Made by a program: the position numbers and the translations under genes
NCBI RefSeq assembly: GCF_003050935.1
Contig: NZ_QAOX01000011.1
Span: forward strand, 1-64,000
Length of the DNA: 64,000 nt
Direction: 5' to 3'
Source: Luteibacter sp. OK325
GTDB lineage: Bacteria > Pseudomonadota > Gammaproteobacteria > Xanthomonadales > Rhodanobacteraceae
Part shown: positions 49,511 through 58,035 of the stretch, piece after piece
Position numbering within the stretch: position 1 is the first letter of the stretch
Layout: each line of letters opens with the position of its first letter
The notes under the pieces: model-generated
What the model was told of the DNA's origin: nothing
Databases searched by the model: none
The model's input: only the letters and a program-made list of their open reading frames with translations

Positions 49511-49613
49511 GTGGGAGCCGCTTCAGCGGCGATGCCGGGCTACCTCAATCCGGCCCGCTGCCGCGGGATCGCCGCTGAAGCGGCTCCCACATCGCCGCTG
49601 AAGCGGCTCCCAC
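49511..49613. repeat. REP-like composite pair (spacer class A) plus one extra copy
   Basis: Plus copy 49511-49533, minus copies 49568-49590 and 49591-49613 set back-to-back. The pair's spacer contains GGCCCGCTGCCGCGGGATCG exactly as at 9430-9449. The 49323-49624 gap holds only this and the rplU promoter. Confidence 0.87.
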
Positions 49614-49624
49614 ACGGTGCGTGG

Positions 49625-50161
49625 CTATTTCTTTTTGGAGGGGGTGGGTGCGGGGGACGGCACGGGTGTCGCAGCGGCGGGTTTGGCTGCGGCACCTGTG
49701 GCCGGACACTGGCCCTGCGGGTTCAGGGTGCCCTGGCTTTGCAGCTGGGAAATCATCTGCTGGCCGCGCTCCTGGCCCCACTGCTTGCCGATCTGCATGC
49801 CCTCGGCCATGGTCGCCGGCATCTGGGTGATCACCTTCTGGCCCAGCGGCGAGCGGTAGAACTTGAGCAGGCCGTCGATGTCTTCGGCGGTGAAATGCTT
49901 CTGGTAGACCGGCACCATGCGGCCGATCAGCTGGTTGGTGGCATTGGCGTCCACGAAGCCCTGCCAGTAGCTGGCGGGTACGCAGGGCAGCGCGTTCTGC
50001 ATGACGCCCGCCATCTGGCTGTTCATCTGGCTGAGCATGCGGCCCATGCCTACGGCGTCCATCAGCTGGCGCACCTGCTGCTCGCTGGGCTGCGCCGCTA
50101 GCGCCTGGCCCGTACAACCCGCCAGCACCAGGCCGACGGCAATCCCTGTCCACTTACGCAT
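49625..50161 (-). CDS. DUF2059 domain exported protein
   Basis: 178 residues. The signal sequence ends either at AQALAA or, since VLAGC is a fair lipobox (Cys16), by lipid attachment. The DUF2059 domain follows: EQQVRQLMDAVGMGRMLSQM and HFTAEDIDGLLKFYRSPLGQK, the family's diagnostic F-Y-x-S-P-x-G-x-K. The C-terminal tail is Ala/Pro/Lys-rich. Members are periplasmic or outer-membrane proteins of unknown role. Divergent from uvrA. Confidence 0.82.
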   Translation of the reverse strand: MRKWTGIAVGLVLAGCTGQALAAQPSEQQVRQLMDAVGMGRMLSQMNSQMAGVMQNALPCVPASYWQGFVDANATNQLIGRMVPVYQKHFTAEDIDGLLKFYRSPLGQKVITQMPATMAEGMQIGKQWGQERGQQMISQLQSQGTLNPQGQCPATGAAAKPAAATPVPSPAPTPSKKK

Positions 50162-50336
50162 GCGTCACGCTCCTCTTTGGGATGGATGGCACACCCCTCC
50201 CCGGGGTGACGGCCATGGTAGCCGCGTCGGCGCCCCACGGGTACGCCCGCCCGGCCGGGTACCGATCCCGCAAATCACCTGTGCTGAATCGTCACAAGTC
50301 GAGGCGGAATGAAGGCGGAAAACCCTTGGTATAGTC

Positions 50337-50349
50337 GGGGGCTTCCCCC
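50337..50349. other. small GC hairpin in the uvrA leader
   Basis: GGGGG-CTT-CCCCC, just after a TATAGT hexamer at 50330-50335 that may be the uvrA -10 box. No LexA-type box of the family was recognised here. Confidence 0.4.
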
Positions 50350-50363
50350 ATTTATGTCGGCAC

Positions 50364-53339
50364 ATGGACAGCATTCGCATCCGCGGCGCCCGCACGCACA
50401 ATCTCAAGAATATCGACCTCGACCTGCCCCGCGATCGCCTGATCGTGATCACGGGGCTATCCGGGTCCGGTAAATCCTCGCTGGCTTTCGACACCATTTA
50501 TGCCGAAGGCCAACGTCGCTATGTCGAGTCGTTGTCCGCTTATGCGCGGCAATTCCTCTCGATCATGGAAAAACCGGACGTGGACACGATCGAAGGCCTT
50601 TCGCCGGCCATCTCGATCGAGCAGAAGTCGACTTCCCATAATCCCCGGTCCACCGTCGGTACGATCACCGAGGTGTACGACTACCTGCGCCTGCTCTACG
50701 CGCGAGTCGGCACGCCCCGCTGCCCGACCCACGGCATCGCGCTCGAGGCGCAGACCGTCAGCCAGATGGTCGACACCGCCATGGCGCTGGACGCCGACAA
50801 ACGCTGGATGCTCCTGGCGCCGGTCATCCGCGAGCGCAAGGGTGAGCACGTACAGGTGTTCGAGCAGCTGCGCGCGCAGGGCTTCGTCCGTGCCCGCGTG
50901 GACGGCGAGGTATATGACCTGGACGCCGTGCCGCCGCTGACCCTGCGCCAGAAGCACACCATCGAGGCGGTGATCGACCGCTTCCGTCCGCGTGAGGACA
51001 TCAAGCAGCGCCTGGCTGAGTCCTTTGAGACCGCCCTGCGCCTCGGCGAAGGCATCGTCATCCTGGTCGACATGGACGATGCAAAGGCCGCAGAGCAGCT
51101 GTTCTCCTCACGGTTTTCCTGCCCGATGTGCGATTACTCGCTGCCGGAGCTCGAGCCGCGTCTGTTCTCGTTCAATTCCCCGGTCGGCGCCTGCCCGACC
51201 TGCGACGGTCTGGGCGTCACCCAGGTGTTCGATCCATCGCGCGTGGTCGGCCATCCCGAGCTCAGCCTTGCCGGCGGCGCCATCCGCGGCTGGGACCGTC
51301 GTAACGCGCACTATTTCCAGCTGATCATCTCGCTGGCGAAGTACTACGGGTTCGATCCGGAGACCCCGTGGCGCGAGCTGACGAAGACGATGCAGAACGC
51401 CGTGCTCAACGGCTCGGGCAAGGACGTGATTCCGTTCCGCTACATCACCGACCGTGGCGGCAAGGTCACCCGTGAGCACAAGTTCGAAGGCATCCTGCCC
51501 AACCTCGAACGTCGCTACCGCGAAACCGAGTCGGCTGCCGTCCGCGAAGAACTCTCGCGTTACATCGCGGACCACCCCTGCCCGGACTGCGGCGGCCAGC
51601 GCCTGAATCCGTCGGCGCGGAACGTGTTCGTCGCTGACCGCGCGATTCCCGAACTCACCTCCCTGGCGATCGACAACGCCCTGGGCTTTTTCGAAAGCCT
51701 GAAGCTGCCGGGCTGGCGTGGCGAGATTGCGGTGAAGATCGTCAAGGAAATCCGCGAGCGCCTGACCTTCCTCAACGATGTGGGCCTGAACTACCTCACG
51801 CTCGATCGCCAGGCGGACTCCCTGTCTGGCGGCGAGGCCCAGCGCATCCGTCTGGCCAGCCAGATCGGTGCGGGCCTTGTCGGCGTGATGTACGTGCTCG
51901 ACGAACCGTCCATCGGCCTGCATCAGCGCGACAATGAACGCCTGCTCGGCACCCTCACCCGCCTGCGCGACCTGGGCAACACCGTGATCGTGGTCGAGCA
52001 CGACGAGGACGCGATCCGCGCGGCCGACCATATCCTCGACATCGGCCCCGGCGCGGGCGTGCATGGCGGCGAGATCGTCGGTGAAGGTTCGCTGGAAGAC
52101 ATCCTCGCCTCGCCGCGCTCGGTGACGGCGAAGTACCTGACCGGCGAGCGCGGCATCCGCGTGCCGACAAAGCGCCGCCAGCCGCGCGACGACCAGTGGA
52201 TCGAGCTCAAGGGTGCCACGGGCAACAACCTCAAGGACGTCGACGTCCGCATTCCGGTCGGCACCTTCACCTGTGTCACGGGCGTGTCCGGCTCGGGCAA
52301 GTCCACGCTGATCAACGACACCTTCTATCGCCTTGCCGCGATGGAGCTCAACGGTGCGGGCGAACAACCGGCACCGTATGAGTCGATCGAAGGCCTCGAG
52401 CTTTTCGACAAGGTGGTCGACATCGACCAGTCGCCGATCGGCCGCACGCCGCGTTCCAACCCGGCCACATACACTGGCCTGTTCACGCCCTTGCGCGAGT
52501 TGTACGCGCAGGTGCCGGAGTCGCGCCAGCGTGGGTACTCGGCCGGCCGCTTCAGCTTCAATGTGCGCGGCGGCCGCTGCGAAGCCTGCGAAGGCGACGG
52601 CATGATCAAGGTGGAAATGCACTTCCTGCCGGACGTGTACGTGCCCTGCGATGTCTGCCACGGCAAGCGCTACAACCGCGAAACGCTCGAAGTGCTCTAC
52701 AAGGGCCACACCATCGCCGACGTGCTCGATATGACGGTGGAAGACGCGTTCAAGCTGTTCGAACCGGTGCCGGTCATCGCCCGCAAGCTGGAAACCCTGC
52801 GCGCCGTGGGCCTGGATTACATCAAGCTCGGGCAGAGCGCGACCACCCTTTCCGGTGGCGAGGCGCAGCGCGTGAAGCTGTCGAAGGAGCTGTCCAAGCG
52901 CGACACGGGCAGCACGCTCTACATCCTCGACGAGCCGACGACAGGCCTGCACTTCCACGATATCGAGCAGCTGCTCGAGGTGCTGCACAAGCTGGTCGAG
53001 CACGGCAACACGGTCGTCGTCATCGAGCACAACCTCGATGTGATCAAGACAGCCGACTGGCTGATCGATCTCGGCCCGGAGGGCGGTTCCGGCGGCGGGC
53101 GTATCCTGGTCAGTGGCACGCCGGAAACGGTGGCGGCGACGAAGGCGTCGCATACCGGTCGCTTCCTGAAGTCGCACCTGGTGCCGATTGCCACGCCGGC
53201 GGCGAAAAGCGGCGCGAAGGCGGCTGCGAAGCCTTCGGCCAAGGCACCAGCGAAAGCCCCGGCGCCGGCAAAGAAAACGGCAACCACTAAATCCATCGCG
53301 AAGACGGCTCCGGCCGCGAAGAAGAAAAGAACCGCATGA
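50364..53339 (+). CDS. uvrA: excinuclease ABC subunit A
   Basis: Damage-recognition ATPase of nucleotide excision repair, 991 residues. Two ABC halves: Walker [13 protein letters not shown] near 31-42 and [13 protein letters not shown] near 640. The ABC signatures are in [16 protein letters not shown] and [16 protein letters not shown]. Two zinc modules carry [15 protein letters not shown] and [14 protein letters not shown]. Beyond the normal end (about 940), a tail of some 45 residues is almost only Ala, Lys, Pro, Ser and Thr, like histone H1-type tails and unlike E. coli UvrA. The stop overlaps the thioesterase gene (ATGA). Confidence 0.97.
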   Translation: MDSIRIRGARTHNLKNIDLDLPRDRLIVITGLSGSGKSSLAFDTIYAEGQRRYVESLSAYARQFLSIMEKPDVDTIEGLSPAISIEQKSTSHNPRSTVGTITEVYDYLRLLYARVGTPRCPTHGIALEAQTVSQMVDTAMALDADKRWMLLAPVIRERKGEHVQVFEQLRAQGFVRARVDGEVYDLDAVPPLTLRQKHTIEAVIDRFRPREDIKQRLAESFETALRLGEGIVILVDMDDAKAAEQLFSSRFSCPMCDYSLPELEPRLFSFNSPVGACPTCDGLGVTQVFDPSRVVGHPELSLAGGAIRGWDRRNAHYFQLIISLAKYYGFDPETPWRELTKTMQNAVLNGSGKDVIPFRYITDRGGKVTREHKFEGILPNLERRYRETESAAVREELSRYIADHPCPDCGGQRLNPSARNVFVADRAIPELTSLAIDNALGFFESLKLPGWRGEIAVKIVKEIRERLTFLNDVGLNYLTLDRQADSLSGGEAQRIRLASQIGAGLVGVMYVLDEPSIGLHQRDNERLLGTLTRLRDLGNTVIVVEHDEDAIRAADHILDIGPGAGVHGGEIVGEGSLEDILASPRSVTAKYLTGERGIRVPTKRRQPRDDQWIELKGATGNNLKDVDVRIPVGTFTCVTGVSGSGKSTLINDTFYRLAAMELNGAGEQPAPYESIEGLELFDKVVDIDQSPIGRTPRSNPATYTGLFTPLRELYAQVPESRQRGYSAGRFSFNVRGGRCEACEGDGMIKVEMHFLPDVYVPCDVCHGKRYNRETLEVLYKGHTIADVLDMTVEDAFKLFEPVPVIARKLETLRAVGLDYIKLGQSATTLSGGEAQRVKLSKELSKRDTGSTLYILDEPTTGLHFHDIEQLLEVLHKLVEHGNTVVVIEHNLDVIKTADWLIDLGPEGGSGGGRILVSGTPETVAATKASHTGRFLKSHLVPIATPAAKSGAKAAAKPSAKAPAKAPAPAKKTATTKSIAKTAPAAKKKRTA

Positions 53340-53770
53340 GCACCGACGCTTCGAACACGCCGTTCCCCCTGTTCATTACGCCGATGGACGTCCGTTGGCA
53401 GGACATGGACGCCTACAACCACGTCAACAACGCCAATTACCTGGTTTATCTGCAGGAAGCACGCCTGAAATGGCTGCAAACGCTGCCTGGCAAGTGGTAC
53501 AGCGAGGAAGGCGCGCCGGTGATGGCGCATAGCGAGATCAACTACCGCCTGCCGATCGAATGGCCGGCGGACATCCAGATCGAGCTGTTCGTCAATCGCC
53601 TTGGCACCAGCTCGATGACCGTCGGCCACCGCATCGTCGACTCCGACGACGCGACGAAGATCCACGCGGACGGCAGCGTCACCATGGTCTGGATCAACAC
53701 GAAGACCGGCCGGCCGGTCGCCCTGCCGCAGGCGATCCGTGACGCCGTGGCGGAAGCCCAGGACGCCTGA
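53336..53770 (+). CDS. acyl-CoA thioesterase, 4-hydroxybenzoyl-CoA thioesterase family
   Basis: 144 residues with a single hot-dog fold. The catalytic helix is [26 protein letters not shown], cut to its key residues here: Asp (WQDMDAYNH) followed by HVNNANY and QEAR. It hydrolyses acyl-CoA thioesters; chain length is not readable. The ATG lies inside the uvrA stop, so it is translated from the uvrA message, an unusual but not rare pairing in this lineage. Confidence 0.86.
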   Translation: MSTDASNTPFPLFITPMDVRWQDMDAYNHVNNANYLVYLQEARLKWLQTLPGKWYSEEGAPVMAHSEINYRLPIEWPADIQIELFVNRLGTSSMTVGHRIVDSDDATKIHADGSVTMVWINTKTGRPVALPQAIRDAVAEAQDA

Positions 53771-53806
53771 GGCTTTTCTGAACCTTCCAGGCATGCCTGG
53801 CTCCTT

Positions 53807-53884
53807 GTGGGAGCCGGCTATGCCGGCGATGGACCCTCAGGCCAAACCGTTCCATTGGCTTTTCGCCACTGAAGCGGCTCCCAC
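53807..53884. repeat. composite REP-like pair, spacer class B, with stem-variant copy
   Basis: The plus copy (53807-53830) has the stem GCCGGC-TAT-GCCGGC, and the minus copy (53863-53884) the CCGCT/AGTGG variant. The 32-base spacer resembles that at 47460-47491 (about 21 of 32 identical). The hairpin is retained although its sequence changed. Confidence 0.85.
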
Positions 53885-53917
53885 ATGACCTGATTCCACT
53901 CCATTCATTTCTCCCCG

Positions 53918-53939
53918 GTATGATCTCGCAGGATCATAC
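53918..53939. promoter_or_regulatory. inverted repeat just ahead of the DUF4139 gene's ribosome site
   Basis: GTATGATC-TCGCAG-GATCATAC, perfect 8-bp arms. The left flank CTCCCC can also pair with the GGAGAG ribosome site right after the repeat, so the structure could be a transcription-factor operator or an RNA hairpin masking translation. Confidence 0.5.
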
Positions 53940-53953
53940 GGAGAGAGATACCT

Positions 53954-55423
53954 ATGTCGCGTCGTCTGCTTGTTCTCGCGATCGCCGGCGCCATCGCGCT
54001 GCCGGCCTTTGCCGCCACCGACGAGCGCACCGCGCTCACCCTCTACCGTGCCGAGGGCGACCAGCTCTTCGCCACCAATGGCGAGGCCGTGTCGGGTGAT
54101 GGTTATGCCGTGGTCCATGAACGCCGCAGCTTCGACCTGAAGGGCGGCGCACAGGATCTCTCCATCGATGGCCTCCCTTCTGCCCTGGACAGCGAAGCGC
54201 TTTCCCTGCGCTTTCCCGGCAAGGGCACGCGGGTGGTTTCCCAGCGCCTCCTGCTCGGCCAGGGTTTTGACGGTGCCGTGGCCGGACTGGTCGGTCACAA
54301 CGTGACCGCCATCGGTACAACGGGCCAACCCATTGCCAGCGGCATGCTGGTGCGCGGCGGCGACACCCTGGTGATTCGTGAAGCCAGCGGCCAGGCCAGC
54401 CTGATCAAGAGCTACGCGGCATTGCGCGCGGCAGACGCCACCGACTTCGCCCGGGGCTCCACCCTGCAGGTGCGGGTGACTGGCGGCAGCGCAGGCAACA
54501 CCACCGCACAGCTCGACTACCCCACCTCCGGCCTTGGCTGGCGCGGTGCCTATGTGGCGACAATCGCCCCTGGCACCACCTGCAAGATGAACTTCGACGC
54601 CTCCGCCAGCATCGCCAACCGCAGCGGTCGCGACTGGAAGGAGGTCTCGCTGAAGCTCGTCGCCGGCGACGCGCAGCGTGCCAAGGCGCCGCCGACGCGG
54701 GACAAGATGTTCATGTACCGGGCCGCGCCCGCACCGATGGCCATGGACGTCGCTTCGACGGGACCGCGCCAGGCCACTCTCGGCGACCTGCGTACCTACA
54801 GCCTGCCAGCGGCGGTCGACCTGCCCGATGGAAGCGTGACGCAAACGCCGCTTTACGACAGCCGCACGCTGGATTGCGAGCGCGAGGCCGTCTACGACAC
54901 CAACACGCGCTACTACGGTAACCAGCCGCGCCTGGAGCGCGACATCGGCATGCCGCCGACCACGCAGATCGTCTCGAACCTGCGCTTCAAGGCCTTCGAC
55001 GCCTTGCCAGCGGGCTACCTGCGCGTGCTGACCACCGATCGCGACGGCAATGCCGAGCTGCTCGGCGAAGGCCGCCTCGATGACACACCGAAGGGCAAGG
55101 ACGCGACGGTGTCCCTCGGCAACGCGTTCGACCTCACGGCGACACGCGAGCAGACCGCTTTCAGTGCAGACGCGGCCTCGCATCGCATGGACGAAGGCAC
55201 GCGCCTGACCCTGACCAACGCCGGTGACACGAAGCGCACGATCACGGTGCGCGAGCATCCGAGTCGTTGGCGTGCCTGGACCGTGACGTCCTCGTCGATC
55301 AAGCCGACGAAGTCGACGCCGGAGCTGCTGGAGTTCCAGGTGGAGGTTCCGGCCAACGGTTCGGTGATCCTCGATTACGCGCTGCGTTACACCTGGGCGG
55401 ACGCGGACCTGCCGCATCCGTAA
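53954..55423 (+). CDS. DUF4139 domain exported protein
   Basis: 489 residues with a clear signal peptide (cleavage after LPAFAA, about residue 21). The C-terminal half carries the DUF4139 pattern also seen in mucoidy-inhibitor MuiA-like proteins: YPTSGLGWRGAYVATI, NRSGRDWKEVSLKLVAGD, and late ITVREHPSRWRAWTV and LEFQVEVPANGSVILDYALRYTW, a beta-sandwich. Periplasmic or surface location; no enzyme function is established. Preceded by a hairpin/operator and GGAGAG eight bases before ATG 53954. Single gene. Confidence 0.8.
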   Translation: MSRRLLVLAIAGAIALPAFAATDERTALTLYRAEGDQLFATNGEAVSGDGYAVVHERRSFDLKGGAQDLSIDGLPSALDSEALSLRFPGKGTRVVSQRLLLGQGFDGAVAGLVGHNVTAIGTTGQPIASGMLVRGGDTLVIREASGQASLIKSYAALRAADATDFARGSTLQVRVTGGSAGNTTAQLDYPTSGLGWRGAYVATIAPGTTCKMNFDASASIANRSGRDWKEVSLKLVAGDAQRAKAPPTRDKMFMYRAAPAPMAMDVASTGPRQATLGDLRTYSLPAAVDLPDGSVTQTPLYDSRTLDCEREAVYDTNTRYYGNQPRLERDIGMPPTTQIVSNLRFKAFDALPAGYLRVLTTDRDGNAELLGEGRLDDTPKGKDATVSLGNAFDLTATREQTAFSADAASHRMDEGTRLTLTNAGDTKRTITVREHPSRWRAWTVTSSSIKPTKSTPELLEFQVEVPANGSVILDYALRYTWADADLPHP

Positions 55424-55505
55424 GACGTTCCGTGACCGCAGTGCGGCATGCCCTTGCCGCGCTGCACGGTCATAATTGCCCAACATCACCGACGGACACG
55501 CGCCC

Positions 55506-56261
55506 ATGCTCGACATCCTTCCACACGACGGCGGCATCCATGAGATCCGCATGGCGCGCGCGCCAGTCAACGCGTTCGATATCAACCTGGTGCGCGCCCT
55601 TCGCGAAGCCATCGTCGAGGCACCTTCCAACGGCGCGCGTGGCATCGTCCTTTCCGGTGCGCAGGGCATGTTCTCCGCGGGCGTGGACGTACCGGCACTG
55701 ATCCAGCGCGATCGCGCGGGCGTGCAGGAATTCTGGAACGAATTCTTCGCCTTGTGCGGCGCGCTCGCCGCGTCGAGCATCCCTACCGTCGCCGCGATCA
55801 CCGGGCACAGCCCGGCGGGCGGCGCCGTGGTCGCGTTGTTCTGCGACTACCGGATCATGGCGCACGGCCCGTACAAGATCGGCCTCAACGAAGTGCAGGT
55901 GGGCCTGTCGGTGCCCGAGCCCATCCAGTTCGCCATGCGTCGTATCGTCGGCAATTACCGTGCGGAGCGCCTGGTCGTGGCCGGCGCCATGGTCGATGCC
56001 GAGCAGGCTCATGCCATCGGCCTGGTCGACGAACTCGCCACGGTCGAGCAGGTGGTACAGCGCGCCGTGATGTGGATGACCGACATGCTCAAGTTACCGC
56101 CGAAGGCGATGCTGCGCACGCGCGCCATCGCACGTGCCGACCTGGTTGCGGTGTGGGGCGATACGACCGACCTGTTGGACCCGGGGTTTATCGACGATTT
56201 CTTTGCGGATGAAACGCAGGGGGTGTTGAGGGCGTTGGTGGCTCGGCTGAAGTCGAAATAA
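55506..56261 (+). CDS. enoyl-CoA hydratase/isomerase family protein
   Basis: 251-residue crotonase-fold protein. The oxyanion-hole strands are visible: VLSGAQGMFSAGVDVPAL and AITGHSPAGGAVVALFCDYRIM. The usual first glutamate of hydratases is not in place (SPAGGA), while VQVGLSVPEPIQ has a Glu near the second position. That suggests an isomerase-like or non-hydratase reaction on acyl-CoA. ATG 55506 is chosen; a TTG at 55476 would add ten residues. Standalone gene near no other fatty-acid genes except the two dehydrogenases far away. Confidence 0.8.
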   Translation: MLDILPHDGGIHEIRMARAPVNAFDINLVRALREAIVEAPSNGARGIVLSGAQGMFSAGVDVPALIQRDRAGVQEFWNEFFALCGALAASSIPTVAAITGHSPAGGAVVALFCDYRIMAHGPYKIGLNEVQVGLSVPEPIQFAMRRIVGNYRAERLVVAGAMVDAEQAHAIGLVDELATVEQVVQRAVMWMTDMLKLPPKAMLRTRAIARADLVAVWGDTTDLLDPGFIDDFFADETQGVLRALVARLKSK

Positions 56262-56278
56262 GGATCGCTTCGCGATCC

Positions 56279-56301
56279 ATCGCCGATGAATCGGCTCCCA
56301 C
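56279..56301 (-). repeat. single REP-like hairpin element
   Basis: Minus-oriented GTGG-headed copy with the CCGAT-TC-ATCGG stem, 17 bases after the enoyl-CoA hydratase stop. Confidence 0.82.
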
Positions 56302-56325
56302 AGAAAGCCCGCTTAGGCACCTAGG

Positions 56326-56416
56326 TGGGAGCCACAGGTGGGATCCACATCTGGGATCCATATGTGGGATCCACATCTGGGAGCCACATGTGGGAGCCAC
56401 ATCTGGGAGCCACATG
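56326..56416. repeat. 13-bp tandem array, seven copies, derived from a REP head
   Basis: Seven units of TGGGAGCCACATG or its variants (AGCC/TCC, final TG/TC/GG). Units alternate between ATG and ATC ends, so a 26-bp higher-order period is visible. The array leads directly into a complete plus-oriented REP-like copy beginning GTGGGAGCC, whose first bases equal the unit. It looks like slippage expansion of that head. Confidence 0.9.
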
Positions 56417-56438
56417 TGGGAGCCGCTTCAGCGGCGAT
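56416..56438 (+). repeat. REP-like element ending the tandem array
   Basis: Plus-oriented GTGG-headed copy with CCGCT-TC-AGCGG and CGAT, immediately after the seven 13-bp units. Confidence 0.82.
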
Positions 56439-56448
56439 GCTCCTGGAC

Positions 56449-57381
56449 CTACAGAAACCCGCGAATCCCCGCGACGCCCTGCGCCGCATGCAACCGCGCA
56501 TCCATCGCATCGTCCGGGCCCAACCCACCCAACGCATACACCGGCAAAGAAGCCGCCTCGGCCAGTTGCGCGAAGCGCGGCCAGCCGAGGGGTTCGGCGC
56601 CCGGGTGGCTCGCTGTGGCGTGCACCGGCGACAGCGTGGCGAAATCGCAGCCCAGTGCCGAAGCAAGCGCCAGTTCGGCCGCATCGTGACACGACGCGGC
56701 AACCATTTGTGACAGCGGTAGCGGCCTGCCCTCCAGCACATGAAGTTGCGACGCGGCCAGATGGACGCCTACGCCTTCGCCAAACGCACGTGCTGACTCG
56801 ATATCCCGGTTGAGCATCAAGGTCGCGCCGAGCGCACGCAGCTCCGGCAGTACACGCGTTACCACGGCGTGCACGTCATCTACCGGCACTCCGGGCAGAC
56901 GTAACTGCAGCAACCGCTCCCCACGCGCCAGCGCGCTCGTCAGCAAAGCCACGGCGTCATCAGGCGACACATCGGCCGGGGTGATCGGGTAGTGCCCTGG
57001 CAGCCGTGTCGCGGCGAGGATCGGGCGGTCCGCGGGCGCAAGCAAGGCGGGGTCGATATCGCACGGATCGAGCCAGCGGATCTCGGCGGCATCGAGCGCC
57101 TTGGGCTCGCCCGTCCATGCGCGCACGAGGATCGCCTCCAGCAACATCTTGCGCTCGCCGTAGTTCCACGGGATGCGCACGAGCGCTTCGAACGAGAGCG
57201 GATCGACAGCAATGCCGAGCTCCTCGTCGAGCTCACGCTCCAGCGCCATCAGCGGCGTCTCTCCCTGCTCCAGCTTGCCACCAGGGAACTCCCACATGCC
57301 CGCCAGGTGCTTACCTGGCGGTCGCTGCGCGATGAGGATTCGTCCGGCGCCGTCGACGAGGACGCCGGCAACGACATGCAT
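56449..57381 (-). CDS. Nudix hydrolase fused to thiamine-phosphate synthase-like domain
   Basis: 310 residues. The N-terminal domain (1-130) is MutT-like, cleaning 8-oxo-dGTP or similar, with the Nudix box near 36-58: GGKLEQGETPLMALERELDEELGI reduces to G-x5-E-x7-R-E-x-x-E-E-L-G. The C-terminal domain (about 135-310) is ThiE-like: LLQLRLPGV, NRDIESARAFGEGVGVHL, GCDFATLSPVHAT. It lacks the Thr-Lys end of the active ThiE loop, so it may be catalytically degraded. Such fusions are common in gammaproteobacteria. It begins in the folA stop (TGATG overlap). The long open frame to 59214 is spurious. Confidence 0.88.
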   Translation of the reverse strand: MHVVAGVLVDGAGRILIAQRPPGKHLAGMWEFPGGKLEQGETPLMALERELDEELGIAVDPLSFEALVRIPWNYGERKMLLEAILVRAWTGEPKALDAAEIRWLDPCDIDPALLAPADRPILAATRLPGHYPITPADVSPDDAVALLTSALARGERLLQLRLPGVPVDDVHAVVTRVLPELRALGATLMLNRDIESARAFGEGVGVHLAASQLHVLEGRPLPLSQMVAASCHDAAELALASALGCDFATLSPVHATASHPGAEPLGWPRFAQLAEAASLPVYALGGLGPDDAMDARLHAAQGVAGIRGFL

Positions 57382-57869
57382 CAGACGTTCCGGACGTATT
57401 CGACCATGTCGAAGGCGTGGGCGTGTTCCTTGTCTTTCGCGTGACGAACGCGCGACACCTCGGCCCATTCCTTGAAATCGATACCCGGGAAGAACACGTC
57501 GGCCCCGTCGACCGCGGCGTAGACCCAGGTCAGGTACAGCGTGCGCGCCATCGGCAGCGCCTCGCGGAATACTTCGCCGCCGCCGATGACCATGAGGCCC
57601 GCGTAGTTGCAGCTTGCCAGCGCCTCGGCCACCGAGCGCACGGTGATCTGGCCCGGATACGGCGCCTCGCCCTTGCGCGAAAGCACGTAGTTCACGCGGT
57701 CCGGGAGGGGCTTGCCGATCGACTCGGCGGTCTTGCGCCCCATCAGCACGGACTTGTCCGTGGTCAGTCGCTTGAAGTGGCGCAGGTCTTCGGGGAGGTG
57801 CCAGGGCAGGCCTCCCTGCTTGCCGATGGCAAAGTTTTCGTCGAGCGCGGCAACCAGGTGAACGGACAT
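57381..57869 (-). CDS. folA: dihydrofolate reductase
   Basis: 162 residues, normal type I DHFR. It has the N-terminal VAALDENFAIGKQGGLPWHLPEDL with the substrate-binding Asp28, GRKTAESIGKPLPDR (NADPH motif), VIGGGEVFREALP and the closing FDMVEYVRNV. Reduces dihydrofolate to tetrahydrofolate; target of trimethoprim. Starts at ATG 57869 with GAAGGA nearby. Overlaps the Nudix-ThiE gene downstream. Confidence 0.96.
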   Translation of the reverse strand: MSVHLVAALDENFAIGKQGGLPWHLPEDLRHFKRLTTDKSVLMGRKTAESIGKPLPDRVNYVLSRKGEAPYPGQITVRSVAEALASCNYAGLMVIGGGEVFREALPMARTLYLTWVYAAVDGADVFFPGIDFKEWAEVSRVRHAKDKEHAHAFDMVEYVRNV

Positions 57870-58035
57870 GTAGCTTCCTTCGAATGGGAGGTGGAACGGG
57901 CGCACACGGCGGCCCTTGCGGACCGGATAGTAGTCCTCCGCGTGTGATGAAGAAACTAACGCCTGTTTGATTCCCACGGTTGGAACGGCCGCAAGGAGGC
58001 TCCATGGTTACAGGGCCTTCCCTCCCGAGCTCCCC

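Noticed and set aside
51108-53177. Minus-strand open frame of 689 codons over uvrA
   Set aside because: Antisense shadow without recognisable domains; uvrA on the plus strand is complete.
56326-56416. CRISPR array
   Set aside because: Units are 13 bp, directly abutting, without spacers, and no cas genes are present.
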